The notes beneath the pieces are model-generated. The model saw only the letters and a program-made list of their open reading frames with translations. It made no database searches and was not told where the DNA came from. This document shows, piece after piece, positions 6,919 to 14,170 of a DNA stretch of 14,170 bases (the stretch's first letter is position 1; the number at the start of each line of letters is the position of its first letter). The stretch spans positions 1 to 14,170 of the forward strand of contig CAZGKY010000050.1 in assembly GCA_964525625.1 (NCBI GenBank). The letters run 5' to 3'. Position numbers and translations under genes: made by a program. This stretch comes from Stramentimicrobium sp964525625. GTDB lineage: Bacteria; Atribacterota; Phoenicimicrobiia; Phoenicimicrobiales; Stramentimicrobiaceae.

Positions 6919-6949
6919 TTTTTAGTAAAAGATATTTTTGTATTCTTAT

Positions 6950-6992
6950 GGAAGGGTGTAATGGGTAAATTTTCCTTCACCCTTCCCTTTTC
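6950..6992 (+). terminator. attenuator-like hairpin between dctP and dctQ
   Basis: GGAAGGGTG (6950-6958) pairs perfectly with CACCCTTCC (6978-6986) across a 19-base loop and is followed by CTTTTC. The T-run is short, so it probably terminates only part of the transcripts or protects the dctP message. Either would give more receptor than membrane subunits. Confidence 0.65.
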
Positions 6993-7030
6993 AATATATG
7001 TTTAATATTTATTCCAATTAAGAGGATTTA

Positions 7031-7549
7031 ATGAAATTGTTCAAAAAAATTTATAATCTTCTTATTATTTTTGTGGAAGAAATTATTTCTATGTCAGCTT
7101 TATTAATCTGTGCAGCAGCAATATGCATTCAAGTTTTCTATAGATATTTCCTTAATATTTCTTTAGAATGGCCATTTGAATTATCTATATATGCCTATAT
7201 ATGGACTTTATACCTAGGAGCTGCTTGGGGAGTTAGAGAGGGGTATCATGTGAAATTTAATATTTTATATGATAAGTTTTCTTATAAAAATCAAAAAATT
7301 ATTAATATTATTTTTGATGTACTTACTACAGTAGTATTTATTTTTATTTTTAAACCTATTTGGGAATATCTTTTATTTATTTATAGAATAAAGACAGCAG
7401 CTCTAAAAATTCCCTGGACGTATGTTTTTATAGTTTTTCCGTTATTTTTGCTGTTAACCATCATTCATAATATCGAGCATATAGTAAAAGATATTATTTT
7501 TTTATTGAATTCAAGATCTCACCATCCCACCAATCAGGAGGCAAAATAA
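7031..7549 (+). CDS. dctQ: TRAP transporter small membrane subunit (DctQ family)
   Basis: The 172-residue protein has the four membrane helices of DctQ (about residues 8-33, 48-66, 88-110 and 128-155). The family signature runs from QVFYRYFLN (34-42) through LEWPFELSIYAYIW (45-58) to the GVREGYHV loop (67-74). It pairs with DctM to form the sodium-driven transporter and lacks catalytic residues of its own. The start is an ATG at 7031, preceded by AGAGGA. The last codons carry the AGGAGG for dctM, whose start lies two bases after this stop, so the two are translationally coupled. Confidence 0.92.
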   Translation: MKLFKKIYNLLIIFVEEIISMSALLICAAAICIQVFYRYFLNISLEWPFELSIYAYIWTLYLGAAWGVREGYHVKFNILYDKFSYKNQKIINIIFDVLTTVVFIFIFKPIWEYLLFIYRIKTAALKIPWTYVFIVFPLFLLLTIIHNIEHIVKDIIFLLNSRSHHPTNQEAK

Positions 7550-7550
7550 A

Positions 7551-8843
7551 TTGCTAATAGCTATATGGTTTTTTTTATTTATGGTTTTTTTTATTTTTGG
7601 ATATCCCGTCATTTTTTCTATTTCTGTTCCTTCTATGATTTATATTATTTTTTCTAGAATAAATCCTGCCGTAATTTTGGATCATATGGCTATAAGTTTT
7701 GAAAGAAATTTTATTTTACTTGCTGTTCCATTATTTATCTTAAGTGCAAGAATTATGAATGAGAGTACCATTACCGAGCGTCTTTTTAATTTTGCTGATA
7801 AATTAGTTGGATCCCTTAAAGGAGGGTTGGGTCATGTTAATATAATTGCTTCGGTTATTTTTTCTGGAATGACTGGTTCAGCAATTGCCGATGCTTCTGG
7901 TTTAGGCATAATTGAAATAAAATCTATGAATGATGCAGGATTTGATCCCGAATTTAGTTGCGCAGTAACTGCTGCTAGTGCAACTATAGGCCCCATAATT
8001 CCTCCTAGTATTCCTATGGTAATTTATTCAATGTTGTCAGGAGCTTCTATTGGATATTTATTTATTGCTGGAATTATACCTGGCTTTTTGTTAGCATTTT
8101 CTATGATGATATATACTGCTTATATTTCAAACAAAAGAAATTATCCCAGAGGCCAAGCTTTCAATTTAAAAATATTATTAAAATCTTTTGTAAAGGGATT
8201 TTTCCCACTTCTTACTCCAGTTATTTTATTATGGGGAATATATGGTGGAGTTTTCACTCCTACAGAAGCTGCTGCTGTAACAGTATTGTATGCTTTAATT
8301 GTGGCGGTGATTGGTTACCGAATATTAGGTTTTAAAAAGTTAATAGCTGTTTTTAAAGAATCAGCTTTGAGTACTGGCTATGTATCGGGTATGGTTGGTT
8401 CAGCATTTCTCTTCAGTTACATTGTTTCCCGTGAACAATTACCTGCATTATTAACTAATTTCATAATGGATTCGGGTATTATTAACAATAAATATATATT
8501 TTTATTATTTTTAAATATGTTTTTATTAGCTTTAGGCTGTATAATGGATCCTATTGTAGGACAACTAATCGTGATGCCTATCTTGATTCCCATAGCTATA
8601 TATTTTGGGATTGATTTAATTCATCTCGGATTAATCTCAGTGTTAAATTCAATGATTGGCCTATCAACACCTCCATATGGGGAAAATCTATTTATTGTTA
8701 GCGCTTTGTCTAAAGTTCCCTTAGGAGGAATAATTAAAGAGATGTGGCCTTTTATTATTACTTTAATTTCAGTATTATTCATATGTACTTATTTTCCTAG
8801 TATTGTTCTTTGGCTACCTAAATTAGTAGGGTATATTCCATAA
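7551..8843 (+). CDS. dctM: TRAP transporter large membrane subunit (DctM family)
   Basis: The 430-residue polytopic protein is the transport channel of the TRAP system. Its length is typical. It carries family motifs such as FSGMTGSAIADASGLG (104-119), ATIGPIIPPSIPMVIY (144-159), GVFTPTEAAAV in mid-protein and STPPYGENLFI near the C-terminus, with roughly twelve hydrophobic segments. Translation starts at TTG (7551). AGGAGG at 7536-7541 is nine bases upstream, and the frame begins its hydrophobic helix at once, which supports this unusual start. It imports the solute with sodium after handover from DctP. Confidence 0.93.
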   Translation: MLIAIWFFLFMVFFIFGYPVIFSISVPSMIYIIFSRINPAVILDHMAISFERNFILLAVPLFILSARIMNESTITERLFNFADKLVGSLKGGLGHVNIIASVIFSGMTGSAIADASGLGIIEIKSMNDAGFDPEFSCAVTAASATIGPIIPPSIPMVIYSMLSGASIGYLFIAGIIPGFLLAFSMMIYTAYISNKRNYPRGQAFNLKILLKSFVKGFFPLLTPVILLWGIYGGVFTPTEAAAVTVLYALIVAVIGYRILGFKKLIAVFKESALSTGYVSGMVGSAFLFSYIVSREQLPALLTNFIMDSGIINNKYIFLLFLNMFLLALGCIMDPIVGQLIVMPILIPIAIYFGIDLIHLGLISVLNSMIGLSTPPYGENLFIVSALSKVPLGGIIKEMWPFIITLISVLFICTYFPSIVLWLPKLVGYIP

Positions 8844-8930
8844 AAGATAATCGAATTTTATAAGATTCATAAGATTAAAATTGTAATTTTATTATATTGG
8901 CCAGTAAGAAAATAGTGGGAGGGATGCATA

Positions 8931-10151
8931 ATGAAACATAACTTTAACTTACTCAAAATGTATTACCAGAACTTAGAACAATCCAGTCGAGATAATTTAG
9001 ATAGAGCAATAGATAAGATTATAGAAGTAAAGAAAAAAAATGGGAAAATAATGGTAGTTACTGGTAGTGGTCCCAATATTCATGAGGGTGTTACTACCTT
9101 AATTTCTGAATTAATGGATAAAGATATTATTAATAGTGTTAGTACAAGTTCTGCTGTTATAGCTCATGAAATGGCAGGAAGTTTAGATAAGGTTAAAAGG
9201 GTAAAGGTAAATAAGTTGAGAGTTGAATTGGATAGAGAGATTATTCCAAGAGGTGATTTTTTTGAGTTTACCCAGATGAAGGAAGTTGAATTAGAAAATT
9301 TGAAGAAAGAGATTGTTTTGGATGAATTTTTTTTAGAACAAATGCAATCTGTTGAGGGAGAAGTTATTATAAAAGCAGCAGGCAATATGGCTTATCCCAT
9401 GGGCTTAAGAACAGAAATTCTTTCCCGTGAAATATTTCATATTGCCCAGACATATAATTTACCTTTTGAAGAGGTAGCTGGCTGGGCAGCAGATCTGAGG
9501 ACTATGATAGGAAGAGGGGCGGCAAAAGGCTATCCGGTTTTGGTGACTGTTCCTCAGCTAGTAGGGGGAGGAATGGTAGGCATTTCCATTGGAGATAGCA
9601 TTTCTATTTCAGAAAGATCGATGCGTATAGCGAGAATGTTAGAACAGTCAGATATTATTATTGAATCAGCGGTTGCCTTAACCCAGGAAATTCATGATGG
9701 ACCATTTGAGTGTTACACTGGTCATGGTATCTGGTCTTATTGGAATGGAATGAAAACTTTTAGTCTAAAAGAAAAGATTCTCATTAGAATTGATTTAGAC
9801 CAAAATTTAATGAAAGCAAAGTTAATGGAAAAGGAGAATAACAAGATTCAAGAAGCTATAAATAAAGGATTACCAAAAACTAAAATTACTGGAATACCCT
9901 TTCGAATGGAGATGTCTGCTTTTGCCCGTCACGAATATAGTATACCAATTGTAGGAGATATTGGGATAATTTGGCCCATTATAGCATATAGAGTTGCTGA
10001 CGAACTAGGTATTCATCTTGATTTTATGAGCTATCCCCAGGAATCTGAGGAAGGAAGAAAAATGAGAGAGTGGATTGTAGAAAATGTTAAACCCATAGAT
10101 AGAGATAGACTTTTAAAAAGAGCACAACAGTATGAAATTAGGTTTAATTAG
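8931..10151 (+). CDS. conserved protein of unknown function, possible deoxyhypusine-synthase-like fold
   Basis: The 406-residue cytoplasmic protein is not one I can name. A Rossmann-like opening appears at residues 39-52 (KIMVVTGSGPNIHE), followed by STSSAVIAHEMAG (71-83). A conserved-looking centre has KAAGNMAYPMGLRTE (148-162), LVTVPQLVGGGMVGISIGDS (204-223) and GPFECYTGHGIW (257-268). The C-terminal part has GIPFRMEMSAFARHE (321-335) and FMSYPQESEEG (365-375). The pattern of glycine-rich strands recalls the deoxyhypusine-synthase-type NAD-binding fold and the ornithine-cyclodeaminase-like ArgZ tail, but that link is tentative. GGGAGGG precedes the ATG. The stop lies 17 bases before kdsB, so the two are almost certainly co-translated, and a role in Kdo-type sugar metabolism is likely. 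Confidence 0.8.
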   Translation: MKHNFNLLKMYYQNLEQSSRDNLDRAIDKIIEVKKKNGKIMVVTGSGPNIHEGVTTLISELMDKDIINSVSTSSAVIAHEMAGSLDKVKRVKVNKLRVELDREIIPRGDFFEFTQMKEVELENLKKEIVLDEFFLEQMQSVEGEVIIKAAGNMAYPMGLRTEILSREIFHIAQTYNLPFEEVAGWAADLRTMIGRGAAKGYPVLVTVPQLVGGGMVGISIGDSISISERSMRIARMLEQSDIIIESAVALTQEIHDGPFECYTGHGIWSYWNGMKTFSLKEKILIRIDLDQNLMKAKLMEKENNKIQEAINKGLPKTKITGIPFRMEMSAFARHEYSIPIVGDIGIIWPIIAYRVADELGIHLDFMSYPQESEEGRKMREWIVENVKPIDRDRLLKRAQQYEIRFN

Positions 10152-10168
10152 GAAGGAGTTAACAGAGA

Positions 10169-10912
10169 ATGAAAGTAGTAGGTGTAATTCCTGCGCGATA
10201 TGGGTCAACCAGGCTACCAGGAAAACCCTTAAAAGATATTGGCGGAAAAACAATGATTCAGAGGGTTTATGAAAGTGTAAAAAAATCAAGATTATTAGAT
10301 GAGGTAATTGTAGCAACTGATGATCAGAGGGTAATAGAAGAAGTAGAAAGATTTAAAGGCAAAGCAATTTTAACTTCTATTCATCACCCTAACGGCACTT
10401 CAAGGGTTGCAGAAGTTGTTCAGAATATGAATATAGATATTGTAATCAATATACAAGGTGATGAACCATTCATATCTTATAAAATGATAGACGAGCTAAT
10501 CGAAGTATTAGCTGGTCATTCTAATGTTAATATGGCAACTCTATGTTATCAGCTTCATGATGAAAGAAAATATAGAGATGAGAATGTAGTAAAAGTAGTT
10601 TGTGATGTTTATGGTAATGCTTTATATTTTAGTCGCTCTTTAATACCATTTCCCAAAAGAGCAATCAATCTTAAGGTATATGAACATATAGGAATTTATG
10701 GCTATCGCAAGGCATTTCTTCAAGAGTTTGTTAAATTAAAGGATACTCCATTATCAATTATAGAATCATTAGAACAATTAAAAGCCCTGGAGTATGGCTA
10801 CAAGATTTGTGTTATTGAAACTAAGTATGATTATAAAGCTCTAAGTATAGATACACAAGAAGATTTAGATGAAGCTAGAAGAATAATAACAGAAAGCGAA
10901 GCGATCATTTAA
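10169..10912 (+). CDS. kdsB: 3-deoxy-manno-octulosonate cytidylyltransferase (CMP-Kdo synthase)
   Basis: The 247-residue protein is full length (E. coli KdsB has 248). It couples CTP to a keto sugar acid, normally beta-Kdo, giving the CMP-sugar used for lipopolysaccharide. Motifs in order: IPARYGSTRLPGKPL (7-21, CTP binding), VATDD (48-52), INIQGDEPFI (93-102, metal ligand D98), YFSRSLIPF (153-161), HIGIYGYR (173-180), ESLEQLKALEYG (199-210) and SIDTQEDLD (226-234, metal ligand D228). One oddity is NGTSRVAEV at 75-83, where E. coli has SGTERLAEV, so the usual acidic residue is Ser. AAGGAG lies ten bases before the ATG. Its place in a LacI-controlled uptake cluster rather than a lipid A locus suggests scavenging or a related acid as substrate. 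Confidence 0.92.
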   Translation: MKVVGVIPARYGSTRLPGKPLKDIGGKTMIQRVYESVKKSRLLDEVIVATDDQRVIEEVERFKGKAILTSIHHPNGTSRVAEVVQNMNIDIVINIQGDEPFISYKMIDELIEVLAGHSNVNMATLCYQLHDERKYRDENVVKVVCDVYGNALYFSRSLIPFPKRAINLKVYEHIGIYGYRKAFLQEFVKLKDTPLSIIESLEQLKALEYGYKICVIETKYDYKALSIDTQEDLDEARRIITESEAII

Positions 10913-10994
10913 AGGCTTATTCTATCTGAGATCATTTAGGTTTTATTTAATAATAATAATAAAAAATGTTACCATACCCTAGGAGTTTAAGAAA

Positions 10995-11444
10995 ATGATT
11001 ATTGATGTGATTGAAAATGCCAATTTATATATACAAATAAATGATAGATTTAAAAAAGCCTTTGATTTTCTTAGAAATACTGACTTCTTAGAAATCAGTA
11101 CTGGAAAGCATGAATTAGAAGGAAATGAAATCTATGCCATAGTAGATAGTTATTATACCTGTTTAGAGAAAAAATTTTGGGAAGCTCATCGCCGTTATAT
11201 TGATATCCAATTTGTAGTTAACAATTGTGAACAAATGGGTTATGCCTATTTGAAGCAAATGAAACAGATTACTGAATACGATCAGGATAAGGATTTGATA
11301 TTTTATGAAGGGAGTGGTAGTTTTTTTACGGTTACTCCTGATACATTCGTTATATTTTTCCCTCATGACGTTCATATGCCAGGTATTGCCGTAGAAAAGC
11401 CTGAAATAATTAAAAAAATTGTCATAAAAATTCTGGTAGATTAA
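10995..11444 (+). CDS. YhcH/YjgK/YiaL (NanQ) family sugar-acid anomerase
   Basis: The 149-residue protein belongs to the DUF386/YhcH family, a small beta-barrel metalloenzyme. E. coli YhcH (NanQ) speeds the interconversion of sialic acid anomers after import. Visible hallmarks are GKHEL (37-41), the stretch FWEAHRRYIDIQFVV (61-75, metal/substrate residues E63, H65, D70 and Q72) and FFPHDVHMPGIAV (121-133, with H124 and H127), ending in a KKIVIKI strand. It follows kdsB by 82 bases, which include a TAA-repeat tract and AGGAG (10981-10985). Next to KdsB, which accepts only the scarce beta-pyranose form of Kdo, and next to an aldolase, an anomerase is functionally sensible. Confidence 0.88.
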   Translation: MIIDVIENANLYIQINDRFKKAFDFLRNTDFLEISTGKHELEGNEIYAIVDSYYTCLEKKFWEAHRRYIDIQFVVNNCEQMGYAYLKQMKQITEYDQDKDLIFYEGSGSFFTVTPDTFVIFFPHDVHMPGIAVEKPEIIKKIVIKILVD

Positions 11445-11493
11445 CAATAATAGATTTATATACCGAAATAAATTAGATATGAGGTAAAATCCT

Positions 11494-12387
11494 ATGAAAA
11501 AAATGAAAGATCTTGTAGTTCCTACAATTACTCCCTTTCAGGAAAATGGAAACATTGATATTGAGGCAATGAAAGCTCATTATGATTTTTTAATCAAGGC
11601 TGGAGTAAGAAATTTTTATATTTTAGGAACAACTGGAGAATTTTTCTTATTGAATAAAGATGAGAGAAAAAAAATAGCAGAGGTGGTGGTTGATTTTGTT
11701 GGAAGTAAAGGAAATGTTTTTATTCATGTGGGGGCTCAACCTACCATAGATGCTTGTGATTTAGCCCAACATGCTGAAAGCATAGGAGCAGCTGGAATTG
11801 GGGCGATAACTCCTTTTTATGTAAAGGTAAGTCAAAATGAAATGGAAGAATATTACTTAGCCCTAGCAAAGAGCGTAAAAAATAATTTTCCTGTGTATTT
11901 ATATAATCTTCCTGGATGTACTACCAATGATTTATTACCAGAAACTGTTTTGAAATTGGCTAAAGTAGAAAATATAGTAGGAATTAAAAATAGCATGTCA
12001 GATATTTTCAGGTTAAGTCGATTGATTGATGAAACACCAGATAATTTCGATGTAATCATCGGAGCAGACCCTATTATCTTACCAGCAATGCTGTGTGGAG
12101 CGAAAGGAAGTGTTTCTGGAAATGCTAATGTTTTTCCTGAGATATTTTTAGAATTTTTCCAGGCTTTAAAAGAAAATAATTATGAAAAGGCTCATCAGAA
12201 ACAATTAACCATAAGACATATTGCTATGGTTTTAAAAGATGGAGCAAATTTAGCATATTTTAAACAAGCACTTGTTTATAGGGGTTTTAAACCAACTTTT
12301 ACCAGAAAACCTTTACTGAATCTCCATCCTCAAGAAAGGGAAAAATTAAATATGGAAGTACAAGAAATCTTGAGGAAATACCTTTAG
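11494..12387 (+). CDS. DHDPS/N-acetylneuraminate-lyase family aldolase
   Basis: The 297-residue TIM-barrel class I aldolase makes or breaks a bond to pyruvate through a Schiff base. Visible features: TITPF near the start, GTTGEFF (45-51, carboxylate-binding T46/T47), YLYNLP (135-140, catalytic Y137) and GIKNS (163-167, Schiff-base K165), followed by IIGAD (188-192). Length is normal. The same fold covers dihydrodipicolinate synthase, sialic acid lyase, KDG aldolase and others, and the sequence alone does not settle which. With a TRAP importer, YhcH and KdsB upstream, cleavage of a keto-deoxy sugar acid to pyruvate and an aldose is the best guess, more likely than lysine synthesis. GAGGT at 11481-11485 fixes the start. 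Confidence 0.88.
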   Translation: MKKMKDLVVPTITPFQENGNIDIEAMKAHYDFLIKAGVRNFYILGTTGEFFLLNKDERKKIAEVVVDFVGSKGNVFIHVGAQPTIDACDLAQHAESIGAAGIGAITPFYVKVSQNEMEEYYLALAKSVKNNFPVYLYNLPGCTTNDLLPETVLKLAKVENIVGIKNSMSDIFRLSRLIDETPDNFDVIIGADPIILPAMLCGAKGSVSGNANVFPEIFLEFFQALKENNYEKAHQKQLTIRHIAMVLKDGANLAYFKQALVYRGFKPTFTRKPLLNLHPQEREKLNMEVQEILRKYL

Positions 12388-12417
12388 ATGCAATTATCGT
12401 TATATTCTTTATATTCT

Positions 12418-12440
12418 TTAAAAAATTGTATATTTTTTAA
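12418..12440. terminator. weak AT-only hairpin after the aldolase gene
   Basis: TTAAAAAAT (12418-12426) and ATTTTTTAA (12432-12440) form a perfect nine-base dyad with a five-base loop. With no GC pairs it would be a weak terminator at best. The rest of the 182-base gap is extremely AT-rich, with a TATAAT at 12531-12536 but no convincing -35 box, so whether the next gene has its own promoter is open. Confidence 0.25.
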
Positions 12441-12569
12441 CCCACTCGGTATAGATAATTAATTTGTTAATTTTACTTTTTTAAAACTAAATTAATTTAA
12501 TTAAAATTATAAAAGATTATAAATTTTCTTTATAATACGCTTTAATCATTTAATATAACTTTTAATATA

Positions 12570-13682
12570 ATGGGTATTGCCATAAAAGAAATAATTAAAA
12601 TAATTGAAAAAAAACTAAGAATAGACCCCCAAGGCAAGGAGAGAATTGCCCGAGTTTTAGAAAATAGGAAAGTAGATTTTTTACCCTTAATTTTCTGGAG
12701 ACCTCAAAATATTTCTATTCCCGGAAAGACTTTTGATATGGAAGAGCAATTTTATGATAAAGAAAAGATGCTTTATGCTCATTTAGAAGAGATTGAAAAA
12801 TGTGCTGAAAATACTTTTGATGCTCTTTTATGTATACGTCCTAATTTTGGAACTATATTTATTCCTGCTATGTTTGGATTGAAATATAAAGTGCCAAGAG
12901 ATACTTTTCCCTGGATAACCCTTCATCTAAGTAAAGAAGAAATAAAAAATTTCAAAATGCCAGCATTAGATAATATTGAAATTATGAAAAAAGCATCTGA
13001 CTATCTTGCTTTTTTCAAAAAGAATTTACCTAATTGGATACATGTATATCTCCCCGATACTGAAGGACCTTTTGATATCGCCCATTCTGTTTATGGAGAT
13101 AATATTTTTTATGATATTTATGATGATCCAGCTTTTGTCCATTACCTTTTAGGACTTTGTACTGAATTGTATATCGAGGTTACTAGAAAATTAAAGGAAG
13201 TGATAGGTGAAAATAATAATAATTGCTATCATGGACATGCGCTGGTAAGAGGGATTTATATGAGAAACGGTGGTGTCCGAATTTCTGAAGACAGTGCAAC
13301 TTTATTATCTCCAAAGCACATCGATGAATTTGTCATTCCCTATGATAAGAAGGCATTGCAAACATTTGGAGGAGGGTTTATTCATTATTGTGGGAAACAT
13401 GAGTATTTATTAAAGGCTTACTTACAGCTAAAAGAAGTGAAAGCTATTAATTTAGGTAATCCCGAAATGTATGACTTTTACATTACTATGAGAAATTTTT
13501 TGGACCATAAAAAATGTTATTTTGGATTATGGCCAAAAAAAAGTGAAGAAACGCTGGAGTCCTACATAAATAGAATGAAAGAAGCTACGGAAGGAGGGGA
13601 AAGGGGTCTTATTCTTCATTTTGATGAACAGATGTTTCCAGAGTACTCTTGTTGGGAAATTTTAGAAAAATGGAGAGAATAA
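12570..13682 (+). CDS. uroporphyrinogen decarboxylase superfamily protein (methyltransferase-like)
   Basis: The 370-residue protein fits the URO-D/MtaA-type barrel superfamily. An opening RIARVLENRKVDFLPLIFW (25-43) matches the typical family N-terminus, and LPDTEGPFDIAHSVYG (161-176) is the conserved central segment. SPKHIDEFVIPYDKKAL (247-263) precedes IHYCGKHEYL (271-280). The H272-x-C274 pair resembles the start of the zinc site in corrinoid methyltransferases such as MtaA, but a matching late Cys is uncertain (C316 or C361). Such proteins are rarely true haem enzymes outside haem operons, and no haem gene is near. No Shine-Dalgarno site precedes the ATG, and in-frame codons further upstream reach a stop at 12543. 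Its role in the sugar-acid cluster is unknown. Confidence 0.75.
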   Translation: MGIAIKEIIKIIEKKLRIDPQGKERIARVLENRKVDFLPLIFWRPQNISIPGKTFDMEEQFYDKEKMLYAHLEEIEKCAENTFDALLCIRPNFGTIFIPAMFGLKYKVPRDTFPWITLHLSKEEIKNFKMPALDNIEIMKKASDYLAFFKKNLPNWIHVYLPDTEGPFDIAHSVYGDNIFYDIYDDPAFVHYLLGLCTELYIEVTRKLKEVIGENNNNCYHGHALVRGIYMRNGGVRISEDSATLLSPKHIDEFVIPYDKKALQTFGGGFIHYCGKHEYLLKAYLQLKEVKAINLGNPEMYDFYITMRNFLDHKKCYFGLWPKKSEETLESYINRMKEATEGGERGLILHFDEQMFPEYSCWEILEKWRE

Positions 13683-13864
13683 AGGTTTTTCTTTAATAGA
13701 TAATTGATAGTATTAATAAAATAGATAAAGCTTAGACAATATTGAACAATTTTTTAACAAACTAATATTCTAAAATATTCTTCGGAATTTATCTTCTTGA
13801 AAATTGAGAATGCAGAAAAAATATTTAAATTAGTATATTTTGCAATTTTGGAGGATTAATTATT

Positions 13865-14170
13865 ATACAGATTTTAAAATTGCGAAATCATATTCCCATA
13901 AGCGGTCCGGCTAGAAGAGAGCCTTTTGATGGTACAGAATCAGATATGCGAGTATCCTTTGGTTTTGTTCCGGGCTGGTTCCATCAGAGATGTGGGATTA
14001 ATTTTTCTGCCCAATGGCATAAAGATCCTTTGTATCGTTATAAAACTTTAATAAAAATGAAGAAGGAGTTATGCAAGTCCTTTCCTTCGGTTTCTTATTG
14101 GAATGAAGAATATAAAGACGATTTTGCTACTATTTCTGGATGCTATGGTATCTTTGTTATTCCACTTGCT
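13865..14170 (+). CDS. partial gene, conserved protein, possibly URO-D-like, non-standard start
   Basis: An open frame of 102 codons runs from 13865 to the window end without a stop. GGAGG (13850-13854) is well placed, but the in-frame codons after it are ATT (13859 and 13862) and ATA (13865). TTG comes only at 13880, and the first ATG at 13946 would remove the protein-like sequence before it (GPARREPFDGTESD, 14-27 from 13865). Further visible parts are FGFVPGWFHQRCGINFS (32-48) and WHKDPLYRYKTLIKMKKEL (51-69). This pattern feels like a URO-D-related family, but I cannot name it firmly. The real start is probably AUU or AUA, or ATA is a sequencing error for ATG. The gene continues beyond the window. 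Confidence 0.6.
   Translation, partial: MQILKLRNHIPISGPARREPFDGTESDMRVSFGFVPGWFHQRCGINFSAQWHKDPLYRYKTLIKMKKELCKSFPSVSYWNEEYKDDFATISGCYGIFVIPLA

Noticed and set aside
8864..8880. Tandem ATAAGATTC/ATAAGATTA before the 406-residue gene as a regulatory repeat
   Set aside because: It consists of two short AT-rich units with no promoter context, so chance is likely.
10113..10316. Reverse-strand frame over the start of kdsB
   Set aside because: It overlaps clear KdsB coding sequence in the opposite direction with no supporting signal.
10940..10965. TAA-repeat tract between kdsB and the YhcH gene as a CRISPR or variable repeat
   Set aside because: It is a simple low-complexity microsatellite with no spacers or unit structure.
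11163..11447. Reverse-strand frame over the YhcH-family gene
   Set aside because: It is antisense to a conserved gene; its composition is that of a shadow frame.

Overview
This is an AT-rich bacterial window, probably from the end of a metagenome-assembled contig. Its first 53 bases are not biological: they match an Illumina P7 index adapter read-through. The genes fit an anaerobic diderm bacterium. They include TRAP transport, ferredoxin-like DUF362 and URO-D-type proteins, and a KdsB enzyme, which implies Kdo-type surface sugars. Low GC, strong Shine-Dalgarno sites and an IS1202/ISNCY-like transposase fragment recall Atribacterota or Halanaerobiales-type lineages. That placement is an inference, not proven.

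Region 1 (54-4010) is a loose series of housekeeping or accessory genes. A possible structured RNA or IS200/IS605-like end (92-165) precedes two overlapping half-permeases (DUF318/ArsP type). Next come a DUF362 two-[4Fe-4S] protein, a convergent small membrane protein, a guanine deaminase (GuaD) behind a hairpin-rich leader, and a macrodomain protein.

Region 2 (about 4105-4595) is an IS relic: the N-terminal DNA-binding part of a transposase, cut off before its catalytic domain, with a tandem GTGACATT repeat at its outer edge.

Region 3 (4620-14170) looks like one sugar-acid gene cluster. A very good sigma-70-type promoter overlaps two LacI-type operators and drives a LacI-family regulator. 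Then follow a complete TRAP transporter (DctP, a terminator-like hairpin, DctQ, DctM), an unidentified 406-residue protein, KdsB, a YhcH/NanQ-type sugar-acid anomerase, a DHDPS/NAL-family pyruvate aldolase, a URO-D-superfamily protein, and the start of a further protein that runs off the window. That last frame has a good Shine-Dalgarno site but no ATG/GTG/TTG at the expected place.

The working model is uptake of a keto sugar acid (Kdo-like or sialic-acid-like) by the TRAP system and anomer conversion by YhcH. The sugar could then be activated to a CMP-sugar by KdsB or cleaved to pyruvate by the aldolase. A CMP-Kdo synthase inside a LacI/TRAP/aldolase operon, next to an uncharacterised protein, is the most interesting feature of the window.
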